DNA from: JBIYSM02 sp044759095
GTDB lineage: Bacteria > Bacillota > Bacilli > Brevibacillales > Brevibacillaceae
Length of the DNA stretch: 54,629 bases
Assembly: GCF_044759095.2 (NCBI RefSeq)
Contig: NZ_JBIYSM020000032.1
Span: 1-54,629 of the forward strand
Direction: 5' to 3'
The translations under genes and the position numbers were made by a program. Of the stretch, positions 8,228-15,640 are shown piece after piece. Below the pieces are notes generated by a model, which searched no databases, was not told where the DNA came from, and was given only the letters and a program-made list of their open reading frames with translations. Every line of letters starts with the position of its first letter. Within the stretch, counting starts at the first letter, position 1.

Positions 8228-8938
8228 TTGGTTTACGATGCACAGAAAGTTACAAGCGCTTTGGCTGACCCCACCCGTTATTCCATATACCAGTACGTCG
8301 CCTCCAGCAAGGATCCCATTACCGTGCAAGAGGTTGCCGAACACTTTTCCATCCATCCAAACGTCGCCCGGCTGCATCTGAGCAAACTGGAAGATGTCCA
8401 TTTACTGAAATCGATTTCCGACAAAACCGGTAAGGGAGGCAGACCAAGCCGACTCTACATGCTGTCGGACCAGGTCGTCAGCCTTCAGTTTCCGCCCCGC
8501 GATTACCAGCTGTTGGCTGATATTGCCATTGAGAGCTTGCTTTCTCTGGGTGAAGCGGGCGAGATGGCTCTGATCAAAATGGGGCACCGTCTCGGGATGG
8601 AGATGGCGAAACGATCGATGAAGGAATACCCGTTGGATTTGAACAGCAGTTCGTTTGAAGAAAAACTGGCTCACATCAACAGGCTGGTGGTCGCCCAGGG
8701 ACTAAAGCCCGATATTGAACATGTGAGTGACAACTGCCTCCGCTTCCGCGTGTACAATTGCACCTTTTCCGAAACAGCCAAGCGTTTTTCCAGCAGCGTC
8801 TGCAAAATGCACAATGCTCTGTTGACGGGAATATTTGAGGCGTACTTTGGAAACATTGAATTACGAGAAGAGGAGTCCATGCTCGGTGGTTGCAAATCCT
8901 GCAATTATACGGTCATCCACATTCCCCAGACCGTCTAA
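8228..8938 (+). CDS. ArsR-type winged-helix regulator with cysteine-rich C-terminal domain
   Basis: Predicted transcription regulator of 236 aa. Residues about 5-75 form an ArsR-like winged helix (ALADPTRYSIYQYV, then VQEVAEHFSIHPNVARLHLSKLE, then a wing at GKGGRPSRLY). The C-terminal half carries spaced cysteines (NCLRFRVYNC, then VCKMH, then GGCKSC), an arrangement like the iron-sulfur-binding SufR-type regulators, so redox or Fe-S sensing is plausible. The start appears to be the TTG at 8228, 6-8 nt after AAAAGGGGG; no ATG fits. It is divergent from mgsR across a shared palindrome. The ligand and targets are unknown. Confidence 0.75.
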   Translation: MVYDAQKVTSALADPTRYSIYQYVASSKDPITVQEVAEHFSIHPNVARLHLSKLEDVHLLKSISDKTGKGGRPSRLYMLSDQVVSLQFPPRDYQLLADIAIESLLSLGEAGEMALIKMGHRLGMEMAKRSMKEYPLDLNSSSFEEKLAHINRLVVAQGLKPDIEHVSDNCLRFRVYNCTFSETAKRFSSSVCKMHNALLTGIFEAYFGNIELREEESMLGGCKSCNYTVIHIPQTV

Positions 8939-8968
8939 AACTCGTCATAAATCCGTCATACCTTCCCG

Positions 8969-8997
8969 TTTACACACCTGTCCGTGTCCGATATAAT
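8969..8997 (+). promoter_or_regulatory. Strong sigma-A promoter of the DUF2626 gene
   Basis: TTTACA (8969-8974), 17-nt spacer, TATAAT (8992-8997), about 50 nt before the start codon at 9051. Confidence 0.75.
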
Positions 8998-9050
8998 GGG
9001 GAAGGAATCTTGAAAATCTTGCCGATATGCTGTTAAAAGGAGGGATTCAG

Positions 9051-9317
9051 ATGGATCGCATGTACCGCGTGCTCGGCTTTTGGACGCTCGTGATCGCACT
9101 GATGGCGTTCTGGGGAAAATTGTTCCCGATGGCGCTTTTGTTCTTTGGTTTGACTGCCTTCTTCGTAGCTCTCAGCTACATGAACCTGTCTGAAAGAGCG
9201 TACCTGAACATCTTCTTCGGTTTCATGTTCATCTCTTTCGTAGGATTTACCTACTACACGTTCTTTTTGATGCCGGTAGGTACCCAAGAGCATTCCTTGC
9301 TGCAAATGATTCTGTAA
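9051..9317 (+). CDS. yqgY: DUF2626 family small membrane protein, YqgY type
   Basis: Small integral membrane protein of 88 aa with three hydrophobic segments (about residues 5-25, 27-45 and 55-77) and almost no soluble part. The opening MDRMYRVLGFWT and the middle LSERAYLNIFFGF match the DUF2626/YqgY family as I know it; the function is unknown. The ATG at 9051 has AAAGGAGGG 7 nt upstream; an in-frame ATG at 9027 would precede the ribosome site and is rejected. The mgsR (yqgZ) and yqgX homologues nearby match the B. subtilis yqgX-Y-Z neighbourhood. Confidence 0.85.
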   Translation: MDRMYRVLGFWTLVIALMAFWGKLFPMALLFFGLTAFFVALSYMNLSERAYLNIFFGFMFISFVGFTYYTFFLMPVGTQEHSLLQMIL

Positions 9318-9323
9318 TAAAAA

Positions 9324-9464
9324 AACCCACCCGGCATTAGCTATTCTCACCCCACTCGGCGGTAGCTATCGCTGAGCCGAGTGGGGTCCCTTTTTTCGCC
9401 GGGCGGGGCCCCGAACACTTTTCTAGCGGCTGTATGGGAGGTCCAAATTTATAAATTCTTATAC
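9324..9464 (+). repeat. Interspersed hairpin element, copy A
   Basis: Full copy. Outer stem CCCACCCGGC (9326-9335) / GCCGGGCGGGG (9398-9408); inner perfect 11-bp stem CCCCACTCGGC (9350-9360) / GCCGAGTGGGG (9376-9386); then the conserved block ccccgaacacttttctagcg and the AT-rich tail ending aaattcttatac. It abuts the terminator at 9468. Confidence 0.93.
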
Positions 9465-9467
9465 AGT

Positions 9468-9504
9468 AAAAAAAGATGCTCTTTGATACAGAGCATCTTT
9501 TTTT
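9468..9504. terminator. Bidirectional terminator, DUF2626 gene / MidA gene
   Basis: AAAGATGCTC / GAGCATCTTT hairpin with A and T runs. It begins 4 nt after element copy A and touches the stop codon of the minus-strand methyltransferase gene. Confidence 0.85.
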
Positions 9505-10588
9505 ATTTGGTCTGGATCAACACCCGGAACATACCGCCCAAGCCGCCGGGGTAAATCAGCTGCTGGATCGCGCGGTTGCGCTTCATCGCTTCGCTGGTGA
9601 AGGGATCCGTATCGGTATGTGCCACCGCTTTTTCCAGAATGCCGTTCCGGATGAGAAACTGATCCTGCCGCATGTATTCAAGGGTTCCCAGACCGACTTC
9701 CATTCCCCACTTCATCAGGGCGCTAAAGTTGACATGTGCGGTGATATCTTTCTCCCCCACCCTTTCATAGGGATTGTCATCGGCCGTATGGCGATGGTAG
9801 CACATCAGCGTACCGCGCTTTCGGCTGGGATGATACAGTTCCTCTTCCGTGTCCCCGTAGTCAATGGTGATGACCGCCCCTCGGAGAAGCAATCGTGAGA
9901 CGTCAGCAATCGCCTGCCTCATCCCCAGATTGACCTCGATCCGCATACCTGCGGGCAGCTTCAGTTTGGCGCTGTGCAAATACTCTGCCAGCTCGGGTGT
10001 CAAGTTCCCGATCTGTTCCGCAAAGCCCTCATCCTGACCCGTTACCCATACCTCTCTCCAACCGCTCGCCGTTTTCTCCGCCAGGTGCACCGGAAAAGCG
10101 TCCAGCCATTCGTTGGACAGCACGACACCTTCCACCCGTTCGCAATCAGCAGCTTCCTTCAGGGAGGAGTAGAGGTTCACACGGCCGGCAAACCCGCGCA
10201 GGGCCTCAGCCTGCAGACGGCGATGGTAGGGACTTGTCTCGATCAAAATCAGCTTCAAGCGGTGACAGAGATCAGGCGCCGTCTGTTCCATCCGCGTTGT
10301 GATGTGTTTGGCCAGCATGCCCGTTCCTCCGCCAATTTCCACAAGCGTCGGGTTTGCTATCTGTTGTGCCCGGACGATGTCTATGATCTTGTCGGCCAGG
10401 GTCTCGGCAAACACAGGATGAACCGAAGCGCTGGTGAAAAAGTCGCCCTCTTTCCCCACTTTTGGCCGTTCTGAGGTGTAGTAGCCGAACTGCGGGTGGT
10501 ACAGGGCCAACTCCATAAACCGGACAAACGGGATGGCATTCTGTTCGTTTTGTTCCATTTCCTCGCGTATGATTGAAGTCAATTCCAT
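9503..10588 (-). CDS. MidA/NDUFAF7-like SAM-dependent methyltransferase
   Basis: Class I methyltransferase of the MidA (DUF185) family, 361 aa; the mitochondrial member NDUFAF7 methylates an arginine in complex I, but the bacterial substrate is unknown. Visible features are the start IPFVRFMELALYHPQFGYYTS (about residues 20-40), the tract GDFFTSASVHPVFAETLA, the SAM-binding VEIGGGTGMLAKHI (about 102-115), the VVLSNEWLDAFPVH stretch typical of the family and the ITIDYGDTEEELYHPSRKRGTL segment. The ATG at 10588 has AGGAGA upstream. It is apparently monocistronic. Confidence 0.87.
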   Translation of the reverse strand: MELTSIIREEMEQNEQNAIPFVRFMELALYHPQFGYYTSERPKVGKEGDFFTSASVHPVFAETLADKIIDIVRAQQIANPTLVEIGGGTGMLAKHITTRMEQTAPDLCHRLKLILIETSPYHRRLQAEALRGFAGRVNLYSSLKEAADCERVEGVVLSNEWLDAFPVHLAEKTASGWREVWVTGQDEGFAEQIGNLTPELAEYLHSAKLKLPAGMRIEVNLGMRQAIADVSRLLLRGAVITIDYGDTEEELYHPSRKRGTLMCYHRHTADDNPYERVGEKDITAHVNFSALMKWGMEVGLGTLEYMRQDQFLIRNGILEKAVAHTDTDPFTSEAMKRNRAIQQLIYPGGLGGMFRVLIQTK

Positions 10589-10739
10589 AAACCTATTCTC
10601 CTGTGATCCCCAAATGTGGTAGTGTAAGGCTATAATTACACGGCAGCAACATACAATGTAAAGAGGAGTCTCCCAATTGGATGCCCCCGCATTTTACCAT
10701 TTGACTCCCTATCCAATCAAGAAAGCAAAAGGTGAAACT

Positions 10740-11816
10740 ATGCGCAATGGCCTACTGATCCTGCTCGTTCTTTCGCTGACGCTCTTTCCGTTCACGGCAA
10801 GTGCCCAGGAGGGGCTTCCTCTGGAACAGCTGATTCTGCAGCAGCACTTCACACAAAAGGAGCTGGAGCGCACTCTCACGCTGATTAAAGAGGAAGAGGG
10901 CCGGCTGCAGGCAGATATAGCCCGGTTGGACCTGGAGCTTGCGCGACAGAAGCTGGTGATGGAAGCGATGCGGCGGCACGCCGGCGACGTAGCCCGTGCC
11001 TACTATACCGGCGAACGCGTCTCCCTGCTTTCCCTGCTGTTTGATACGGAAAATTTCAGCAATTTGTTATTGTTGGTTGATTTTCTCCAACTGTTATATC
11101 AGCGCGACATGTCCAAACTGGAGGCGTACCAGGCGGAACGGACCAAAGCGGCCGTGCTGCAGACAGACAAGCAGACTCGACTGGTCGCGCTGCAGGAACT
11201 GCGCGCCAACTACGAACAGCAGCTGGCTGAGATGCTGGCCATTCAGGCGGAAAAAGAACAGAACGTGAAAAAACTGTCCGATTCCACCAGCGTCGAATCG
11301 CTGATGGACCATCTGGTTGTGGATTGGCGCAACCGCGGACTCCCCGCTTTTCAGACCTTTTTTGGCATGCTGGCCAATGTCATGTCGCAAATTCCGGAGT
11401 TGGCCACGCCGGAACGGATTCAATCGGAGAGCTTGTTCTCCCACACATTTACGATCAGGCAGCAAGACTTTAACCAGTTCCTTGTGTCCAAGGACGAACT
11501 GTTCAAGCAATCCCATTTTCAGTTTGACAACAATCAGTTGATCGTCGACGGCACGTACGACCACATGCGCCTGCGGATCGTCGGCAACTACGAATTGGTG
11601 TCGCCCAAACAGTTGAAATTCCACATCAATCAGCTCTATTTTGACGGTTTTGCCCTTCCGCAGTCTACGATTGAAGAAATGGAAAAAGCGTACGATCTCG
11701 GCTTTTATCCGGAGCTGATTTCCCCCAACATTCAGGTGGAGGGGATCACCATGGCCAATGAAGAGCTGAAGCTGCAACTGAAGATTCATCTGCCTTTTGG
11801 ATTCGGCAAAAAATAA
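10740..11816 (+). CDS. Secreted coiled-coil protein with CwlO/PcsB-like N domain, no peptidase domain
   Basis: Predicted exported protein of 358 aa. A signal peptide (about residues 1-23, cleavage near ASAQEG) is followed by a coiled coil (about 30-100), then AYYTGERVSLLSLLFDTENFSNLL, a pattern I know from the coiled-coil domains of CwlO/PcsB cell-wall hydrolases and EnvC-like activators, then a second coiled coil. No NlpC/P60 or LytM domain follows; instead the C-terminal half (about 215-358) is a beta-rich region of unknown type. It could be a regulator or scaffold of wall hydrolases. The ATG at 10740 has AAAGGTGA upstream; a TTG at 10677 with AAGAGGAG is an alternative that would extend it by 21 residues. 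Confidence 0.65.
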   Translation: MRNGLLILLVLSLTLFPFTASAQEGLPLEQLILQQHFTQKELERTLTLIKEEEGRLQADIARLDLELARQKLVMEAMRRHAGDVARAYYTGERVSLLSLLFDTENFSNLLLLVDFLQLLYQRDMSKLEAYQAERTKAAVLQTDKQTRLVALQELRANYEQQLAEMLAIQAEKEQNVKKLSDSTSVESLMDHLVVDWRNRGLPAFQTFFGMLANVMSQIPELATPERIQSESLFSHTFTIRQQDFNQFLVSKDELFKQSHFQFDNNQLIVDGTYDHMRLRIVGNYELVSPKQLKFHINQLYFDGFALPQSTIEEMEKAYDLGFYPELISPNIQVEGITMANEELKLQLKIHLPFGFGKK

Positions 11817-11817
11817 C

Positions 11818-11846
11818 AGCCAGCATTCAGCTGGCTTTCTTTTTTG
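11818..11846. terminator. Terminator shared by convergent genes
   Basis: AGCCAGC / GCTGGCT hairpin followed by a T-rich run on the plus strand. It overlaps the last codons of the convergent capA-like gene. Confidence 0.75.
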
Positions 11847-13086
11847 CGGTGAGCGACAGGACATGAACGGTCATCTCTTTGTACAGGCGTTTCAAATAGG
11901 CAAGCAAATCCTTCGTCAGCATCGGATCCTTGGTGACATTCACGGCCTGCAGCGTCTGCGGCAGCGGATAAACGACGTACTTCCGCTTGCCGTCTTTTCG
12001 ATAGTAGTGAACATACGTGGGGATCAACTCCGCCGACTCCAGTTTGGCTTCTCCTGTCGCCCGCTTGACAAGCGTCAGCTTCAAAATGGCTCCGACGTCC
12101 TTGTAGTCCCGCCGCTGTGCGGAGATGAAATTGCCGAGGGAGTACGCCACGAATCCCGTATGCTGCTGACCGTTTTCCAATGTGACAGTCCGCCATTCGT
12201 AAGGCTGAACGACATGCGGGTGGGCGCCGAGAATGAGGTCTGCCCCGTACTGCAGACAGAGATCGGCGATGGTTCGCTGGCTGTCGTTGGGCATTCGCTG
12301 GTACTCGGCACCGAAGTGGAGAGCCACTGCCACAAAATCGGCTCCCAACGCTCTCGCCCTCGCAATATCCTGCTTGATCAGCTGCGGCTGGATCAGGTTG
12401 ACGAGATACGGCTTTCCTTTCGGTATGGGAATCCCGTTGGTTCCGTAGGTATACGCAAGGACTGCCAGAGTGATGCCGTCTTTTTCCAAAAAGAGCGGCT
12501 CGTCTCGCTCTGATGGATTGCGAAACGTACCGGTATGGGCCAATCCTGCACGATCCAGATGCTCGATGGTTTTCAGCACCCCGGCTTCCCTGCGGTCCAA
12601 CGAGTGGTTGTTGGCCGTAGTCACAGCGGTGAAGCCGGCTTGTTTCAAAGTGAGCGCCAGCGATTCCGGTGTATTGAACTCCGGATAGCCTGTATAGCGG
12701 GAAGCGCTGCCGCTCAACGTGGTCTCCAGATTGCCGATGACCCAATCCGCTTCTTGAAAAATCGGGGTCACTTTGCTGAAAAAGGGGGCAAAGTCATACG
12801 TTTTGCTCTTGGCATCCCAAGCCGCCTCCAGCTGTTCCTGATGAACCATGATGTCGCCTACGGCCATCAGTGTCACTTTGATGTCTTGTGGCGGAACCAA
12901 AGGAGGGTCTTCCGGTTTGGACGGTACCTGTGAAGGAATTTCCGTTGTTGTCTGCACTGGGGTAGTCGCTGCGACAGGGGTTTGAACGGACGTCTGCTCC
13001 TTCTTTGTCATTGCAGCGTTGGAGCAGCCAATGATCCCGCTGCATAATCCCATGAGCATCACTACAGAAACACATTTCTGAATCAT
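11827..13086 (-). CDS. CapA family lipoprotein (PGA_cap metallophosphatase-like)
   Basis: Member of the CapA/PgsA family, linked in some Bacillus to poly-gamma-glutamate capsule assembly but widespread without capsule genes. The 419-aa protein has a lipoprotein signal ending SGIIGC (about residue 20), a Pro/Thr/Gln-rich linker, then the calcineurin-like core: MAVGDIMVHQE, GNLETTLSG, TTANNHSLDRREAGV, ALHFGAEYQ and GAHPHVVQPYEW carry the expected D, N and H metal ligands. No pgsB or pgsC homologue is nearby, so polyglutamate export is not supported. The ATG at 13086 follows AAAGGGGAT; a longer open frame to 13200 is judged non-coding. Confidence 0.85.
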   Translation of the reverse strand: MIQKCVSVVMLMGLCSGIIGCSNAAMTKKEQTSVQTPVAATTPVQTTTEIPSQVPSKPEDPPLVPPQDIKVTLMAVGDIMVHQEQLEAAWDAKSKTYDFAPFFSKVTPIFQEADWVIGNLETTLSGSASRYTGYPEFNTPESLALTLKQAGFTAVTTANNHSLDRREAGVLKTIEHLDRAGLAHTGTFRNPSERDEPLFLEKDGITLAVLAYTYGTNGIPIPKGKPYLVNLIQPQLIKQDIARARALGADFVAVALHFGAEYQRMPNDSQRTIADLCLQYGADLILGAHPHVVQPYEWRTVTLENGQQHTGFVAYSLGNFISAQRRDYKDVGAILKLTLVKRATGEAKLESAELIPTYVHYYRKDGKRKYVVYPLPQTLQAVNVTKDPMLTKDLLAYLKRLYKEMTVHVLSLTAKKKAS

Positions 13087-13232
13087 GAAAATAATCCCCT
13101 TTTTCTTAACACGGATCCTCCTTTCTTCTCCATCAATCGACATGAATCCTGTTCCTGCAAAAAGAAAAAGAAGAGAAGCTGTGGCCTCTCTTCTTTTCAT
13201 AGGTTCGCCGTCTTTAGATGCGCTGAATCTTG

Positions 13233-13883
13233 TCAGCGCAGCATACCGGTAACAAAGGGATTGTAGGTTTTCTCGGTTTCAATCGTCGTCTTTGGCCCAT
13301 GGCCCGGGTAGACAATCGTGTCGTCTTCCAATTCGAACAGTTTGTCCTGAATGCTGATCATCAGGGTTTCGTAGTCGCCCCCGGGCAGATCGGTACGGCC
13401 AATGCTCTGCGCGAACAAGACGTCTCCGCCAAAGCAGTGCTGTCCCAACACGAACGAACAGCTCCCGGGAGAGTGGCCTGGCGTGTGCATGACCTGAATG
13501 TGAAAGCCTGCCAGCAGCAGAGTTTGCCCCTCCGCCAATTCGTACTCAGCCGGCTGGCACATGATCGGTTCCGTGATGGAAGGCCACCGCGATGAACCGT
13601 TCAAGTCTGGATTGGTCAACCAACTCTGCTCCAACGAATGAATGTATACCGGAGCATGGGTGAGCTCCCTCACCTGGTTTAACCCGCCGATGTGATCGAG
13701 ATGGGCATGGGTAAGCAGGACAGCTACTACGTTTTTCCCTTCCAGATGGCGAAGGAGCGAATCCGGCTGCATGCCCGGGTCAATCACGATGGTCTCTCCC
13801 GTCTCAGTGTTGGTGAGGACGTAGGCGTTCGTCTGAAACGGTCCTAACGCAAACGAGCGAATGGATAGGTGTTCTGGCGTCAT
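13233..13883 (-). CDS. yqgX: MBL-fold metallohydrolase, glyoxalase II-like (YqgX type)
   Basis: Metallo-beta-lactamase fold hydrolase of 216 aa. The metal motif THAHLDHIGG (about residues 76-85), a distal HTPGHSPGS, FGGDVLF and the closing YPGHGPKT are all present, giving the full H/D ligand set for two metal ions. This is the group annotated as glyoxalase II-like in B. subtilis (YqgX); thioester hydrolysis is plausible but unproven. The ATG at 13883 has AGGAGGTTCCC upstream; the open frame extends to 14063 without family sequence. It is divergent from the gene at 13947. Confidence 0.88.
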   Translation of the reverse strand: MTPEHLSIRSFALGPFQTNAYVLTNTETGETIVIDPGMQPDSLLRHLEGKNVVAVLLTHAHLDHIGGLNQVRELTHAPVYIHSLEQSWLTNPDLNGSSRWPSITEPIMCQPAEYELAEGQTLLLAGFHIQVMHTPGHSPGSCSFVLGQHCFGGDVLFAQSIGRTDLPGGDYETLMISIQDKLFELEDDTIVYPGHGPKTTIETEKTYNPFVTGMLR

Positions 13884-13946
13884 GGGAACCTCCTGTTTAC
13901 ATATGGTATGATGGTAGAAAATCCGGCTTGGACTGAGGTGAGTATC

Positions 13947-14438
13947 ATGCGACGTATGTACGGTGTTGAAATGCAGGCGCCTGTCGGAAAACTCCCAGGC
14001 TTCTATGCACAAGTCATACATAAAATCGGGGACAATGTCAATGTGTTCGATCGCGATCAGCAATTACTGATTGTAGAAAGCGAGGAACAGCGGGCAAAGC
14101 TGACGGAGATTTTGGAGAAGGCAAAGATGCTCGGTGAAACGTTTGAACTGTTACTGCTGCCGGTTGAAAGTGAATTTCAGGATATCACGGACTTCGGATT
14201 TACCAGTCAGGACGGCAATCCCTATCTCTACGCCGATCATGTATCCGTCTTTCGCCTGAATGCCGGAACCGAGGAAGATCGCTGGGCCGCTCTGGAACAG
14301 ATGAAGGAGCATGTGCTTGTCAGCATTCCTTCCTCTGATGGCTCTCCTACCCTCATCATAGACAAAAATGAGAAAGAGTTGATGGAGGGAATCGCCCGAG
14401 CTTATCGTGTATCCATGCAATGGGTAGACCTGGATTAA
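13947..14438 (+). CDS. Conserved-looking hypothetical protein
   Basis: I do not recognise this 163-aa protein. It is soluble and acidic with no signal peptide or membrane span. The middle (FDRDQQLLIVESEEQRAKL, then ILEKAKMLGETFELLLLPVE) predicts mixed alpha/beta structure, and the end has IIDKNEKELMEGIARAYRVS. The ATG at 13947 has GAGGTGA 6 nt upstream; the open frame reaches back to 13869, across the ribosome site of the divergent yqgX, and is rejected there. It is followed by a truncated interspersed element and a terminator. Confidence 0.7.
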   Translation: MRRMYGVEMQAPVGKLPGFYAQVIHKIGDNVNVFDRDQQLLIVESEEQRAKLTEILEKAKMLGETFELLLLPVESEFQDITDFGFTSQDGNPYLYADHVSVFRLNAGTEEDRWAALEQMKEHVLVSIPSSDGSPTLIIDKNEKELMEGIARAYRVSMQWVDLD

Positions 14439-14518
14439 GCCCGGCTTTACCCACTCGGCGAAAGCTACCGCTATGCCGAGTGGGATCCCTTTCTGGTGCC
14501 GGCTGAGGCCCCGAACAC
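14438..14518 (+). repeat. Interspersed hairpin element, truncated copy B
   Basis: It carries AGCCCGGC (14438-14445) / GCCGGCT (14498-14504), inner CCCACTCGGC (14450-14459) / GCCGAGTGGG (14475-14484) and ggccccgaacac, but lacks the tail. It starts within the stop codon of the preceding gene and ends directly at a terminator. Confidence 0.85.
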
Positions 14519-14561
14519 GAAAAAAGATGCCTGAGACCATCATCAGGCATCTTTATTTGTA
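14519..14561. terminator. Bidirectional terminator
   Basis: AAAGATGCCTGA / TCAGGCATCTTT hairpin between convergent genes, adjacent to element copy B. Confidence 0.85.
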
Positions 14562-14571
14562 AACATGCCGA

Positions 14572-15120
14572 TTACTGTACCGGATCAAACCGGAAACCGA
14601 TTACCTTGTTGTCGTGAACGGAGAATAAGATCTGATACTTGCTTCCCTTGTAGATCATCTCTTTCCCGACCGTTGTTTCTCCGTACAGCTTTTTCACCTG
14701 TTCGACCGAGTCGTATAAAGCGACGCCCCGGTTGGTTTTAAATTGAGGCGCATCCTGCTCTGAAACTCCGCCGAGAATAATCGATTCCAATACGCCGTTT
14801 CGCACCTTTATCAACATCTGCGCCCGGTCGATCAAGATCATGCCCATCACCACAGTGCCTTTCCCTTCGGCAAGCTGCTCCAAGGTGTAGCTTTCTCTTG
14901 TGACGGCGTCCATAAAATCGTATTTGGTTGGCTTCAATACGTCCATAGCTTCCTTAATTCCCTGTCCCAGGTAAATGCCGCGCACTCCGTACTCCTGCGG
15001 ATTTTCCGGATCAAACGCATCGCCCAACTGACCTTGCCCCGCATGGGAAGAAGTGCAAGCCCCGAGGAGCAGAACGACCGCAAGCAACAGCATCATCCAA
15101 TGGCTTTTATATCCTTTCAT
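14572..15120 (-). CDS. Hypothetical lipoprotein
   Basis: Predicted lipoprotein of 182 aa: basic N terminus, hydrophobic core LLLAVVLLLGAC with the lipobox cysteine at about residue 22. The mature part holds two similar-looking segments, IYLGQGIKEAMDVLKP and ALYDSVEQVKKLYGE, which resemble the small BON/SmpA-like repeats (glycine, amphipathic helix, then a beta strand) found in envelope proteins. I do not recognise a named family. The ATG at 15120 follows AAAAAGGAGAG. Terminated by the hairpin at 14519. Confidence 0.75.
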   Translation of the reverse strand: MKGYKSHWMMLLLAVVLLLGACTSSHAGQGQLGDAFDPENPQEYGVRGIYLGQGIKEAMDVLKPTKYDFMDAVTRESYTLEQLAEGKGTVVMGMILIDRAQMLIKVRNGVLESIILGGVSEQDAPQFKTNRGVALYDSVEQVKKLYGETTVGKEMIYKGSKYQILFSVHDNKVIGFRFDPVQ

Positions 15121-15188
15121 CGTGCTCTCCTTTTTCTGCGATTCATTACACCGCTATCTTATACCAGGAGAGGACAGGGGGCAAGTAA

Positions 15189-15308
15189 CAACCCACCCGG
15201 CAATAGCTATCCTCGACCCACTCGGCGTTAGCTATCGCTGTGCCGAGTGGGGTCCCCTTCTTCGCCGGGCGGGGCCCCGAACACTTTTCTAGCGGCTGTA
15301 TGGGATGT
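15189..15308 (+). repeat. Interspersed hairpin element, copy C
   Basis: Outer stem CCCACCCGGC (15192-15201) / GCCGGGCGGGG (15264-15274) with the inner CCCACTCGGC / GCCGAGTGGGG stem. The tail is cut after tgtatgggatgt, where copy D begins. Confidence 0.92.
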
Positions 15309-15311
15309 AAA

Positions 15312-15362
15312 GAAAACCCAGCCGACTTAAGCGATCGCTGGTGTCGGCTGGGGCCCCGAACA
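15312..15362 (+). repeat. Interspersed hairpin element, minimal diverged copy D
   Basis: Perfect outer stem CCCAGCCGAC (15317-15326) / GTCGGCTGGG (15343-15352) followed by ggccccgaaca. Both arms differ from the common form in a compensatory way. The inner hairpin and the tail are absent. It lies just before the terminator of the RNA gene at 15380. Confidence 0.85.
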
Positions 15363-15379
15363 ATATACACTAAAGAAAA

Positions 15380-15600
15380 CCGCCCCCAATAAGGGAGCGG
15401 CCGATATCGAGCCCGAGTGTTTTGGGGTGCTACCGATTTGTCTCTTTGGCACTTCAACCTCCGTAAACAGAGTCGGCTACCTAAAGAGTACGGCTTCCGC
15501 CAATCCGACTGACGTCGTGTTCGTGATCATGACCATCCACGGTTCTTCGCCTCCTGTGGGCTTGCGCCGTTGACTTGCTTGATCACCGGGCTCGATGACC
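15380..15600 (-). ncRNA. Candidate structured RNA of unknown class with its own terminator
   Basis: On the minus strand a perfect 10-bp stem (15587-15596 with 15406-15415) closes about 190 nt. Directly inside it is a 7-bp helix GTGATCA/TGATCAC (15580-15586 with 15523-15529). Further complementary pairs are 15505-15510 with 15471-15476 and 15483-15488 with 15442-15447; these cross, so they form a pseudoknot or exclude each other. An AGGAGG at 15550-15555 precedes a 19-codon ORF (GTG at 15540, or ATG at 15536 in another frame). A CCGCTCCC/GGGGGCGG hairpin with TTTTC (15376-15400) ends it. It lies downstream of phoH. I do not recognise it as 6S, tmRNA, SRP, RNase P or a known riboswitch. Confidence 0.65.
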
Positions 15601-15640
15601 ATAGTATGACCGGATTTCGTATCGTTATGCGCACTGATTT

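Noticed and set aside
9324..9464. Group IIC intron remnants, which insert after terminators
   Set aside because: The position and orientation fit, but no domain V-like hairpin, GUGYG start or reverse transcriptase is seen, and the conserved stems differ from intron domains.
15146..15457. Minus-strand open frame over the element copies and the RNA gene
   Set aside because: It runs through an intrinsic terminator and two repeat copies, and a similar residue string appears wherever the element occurs, so it is a by-product of the repeat.
15380..15600. 6S RNA or tmRNA
   Set aside because: The long closing stem suggested 6S, but the multibranched interior and Shine-Dalgarno plus ORF do not fit. 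There is no tRNA-like end or tag sequence for tmRNA. It is left unclassified.
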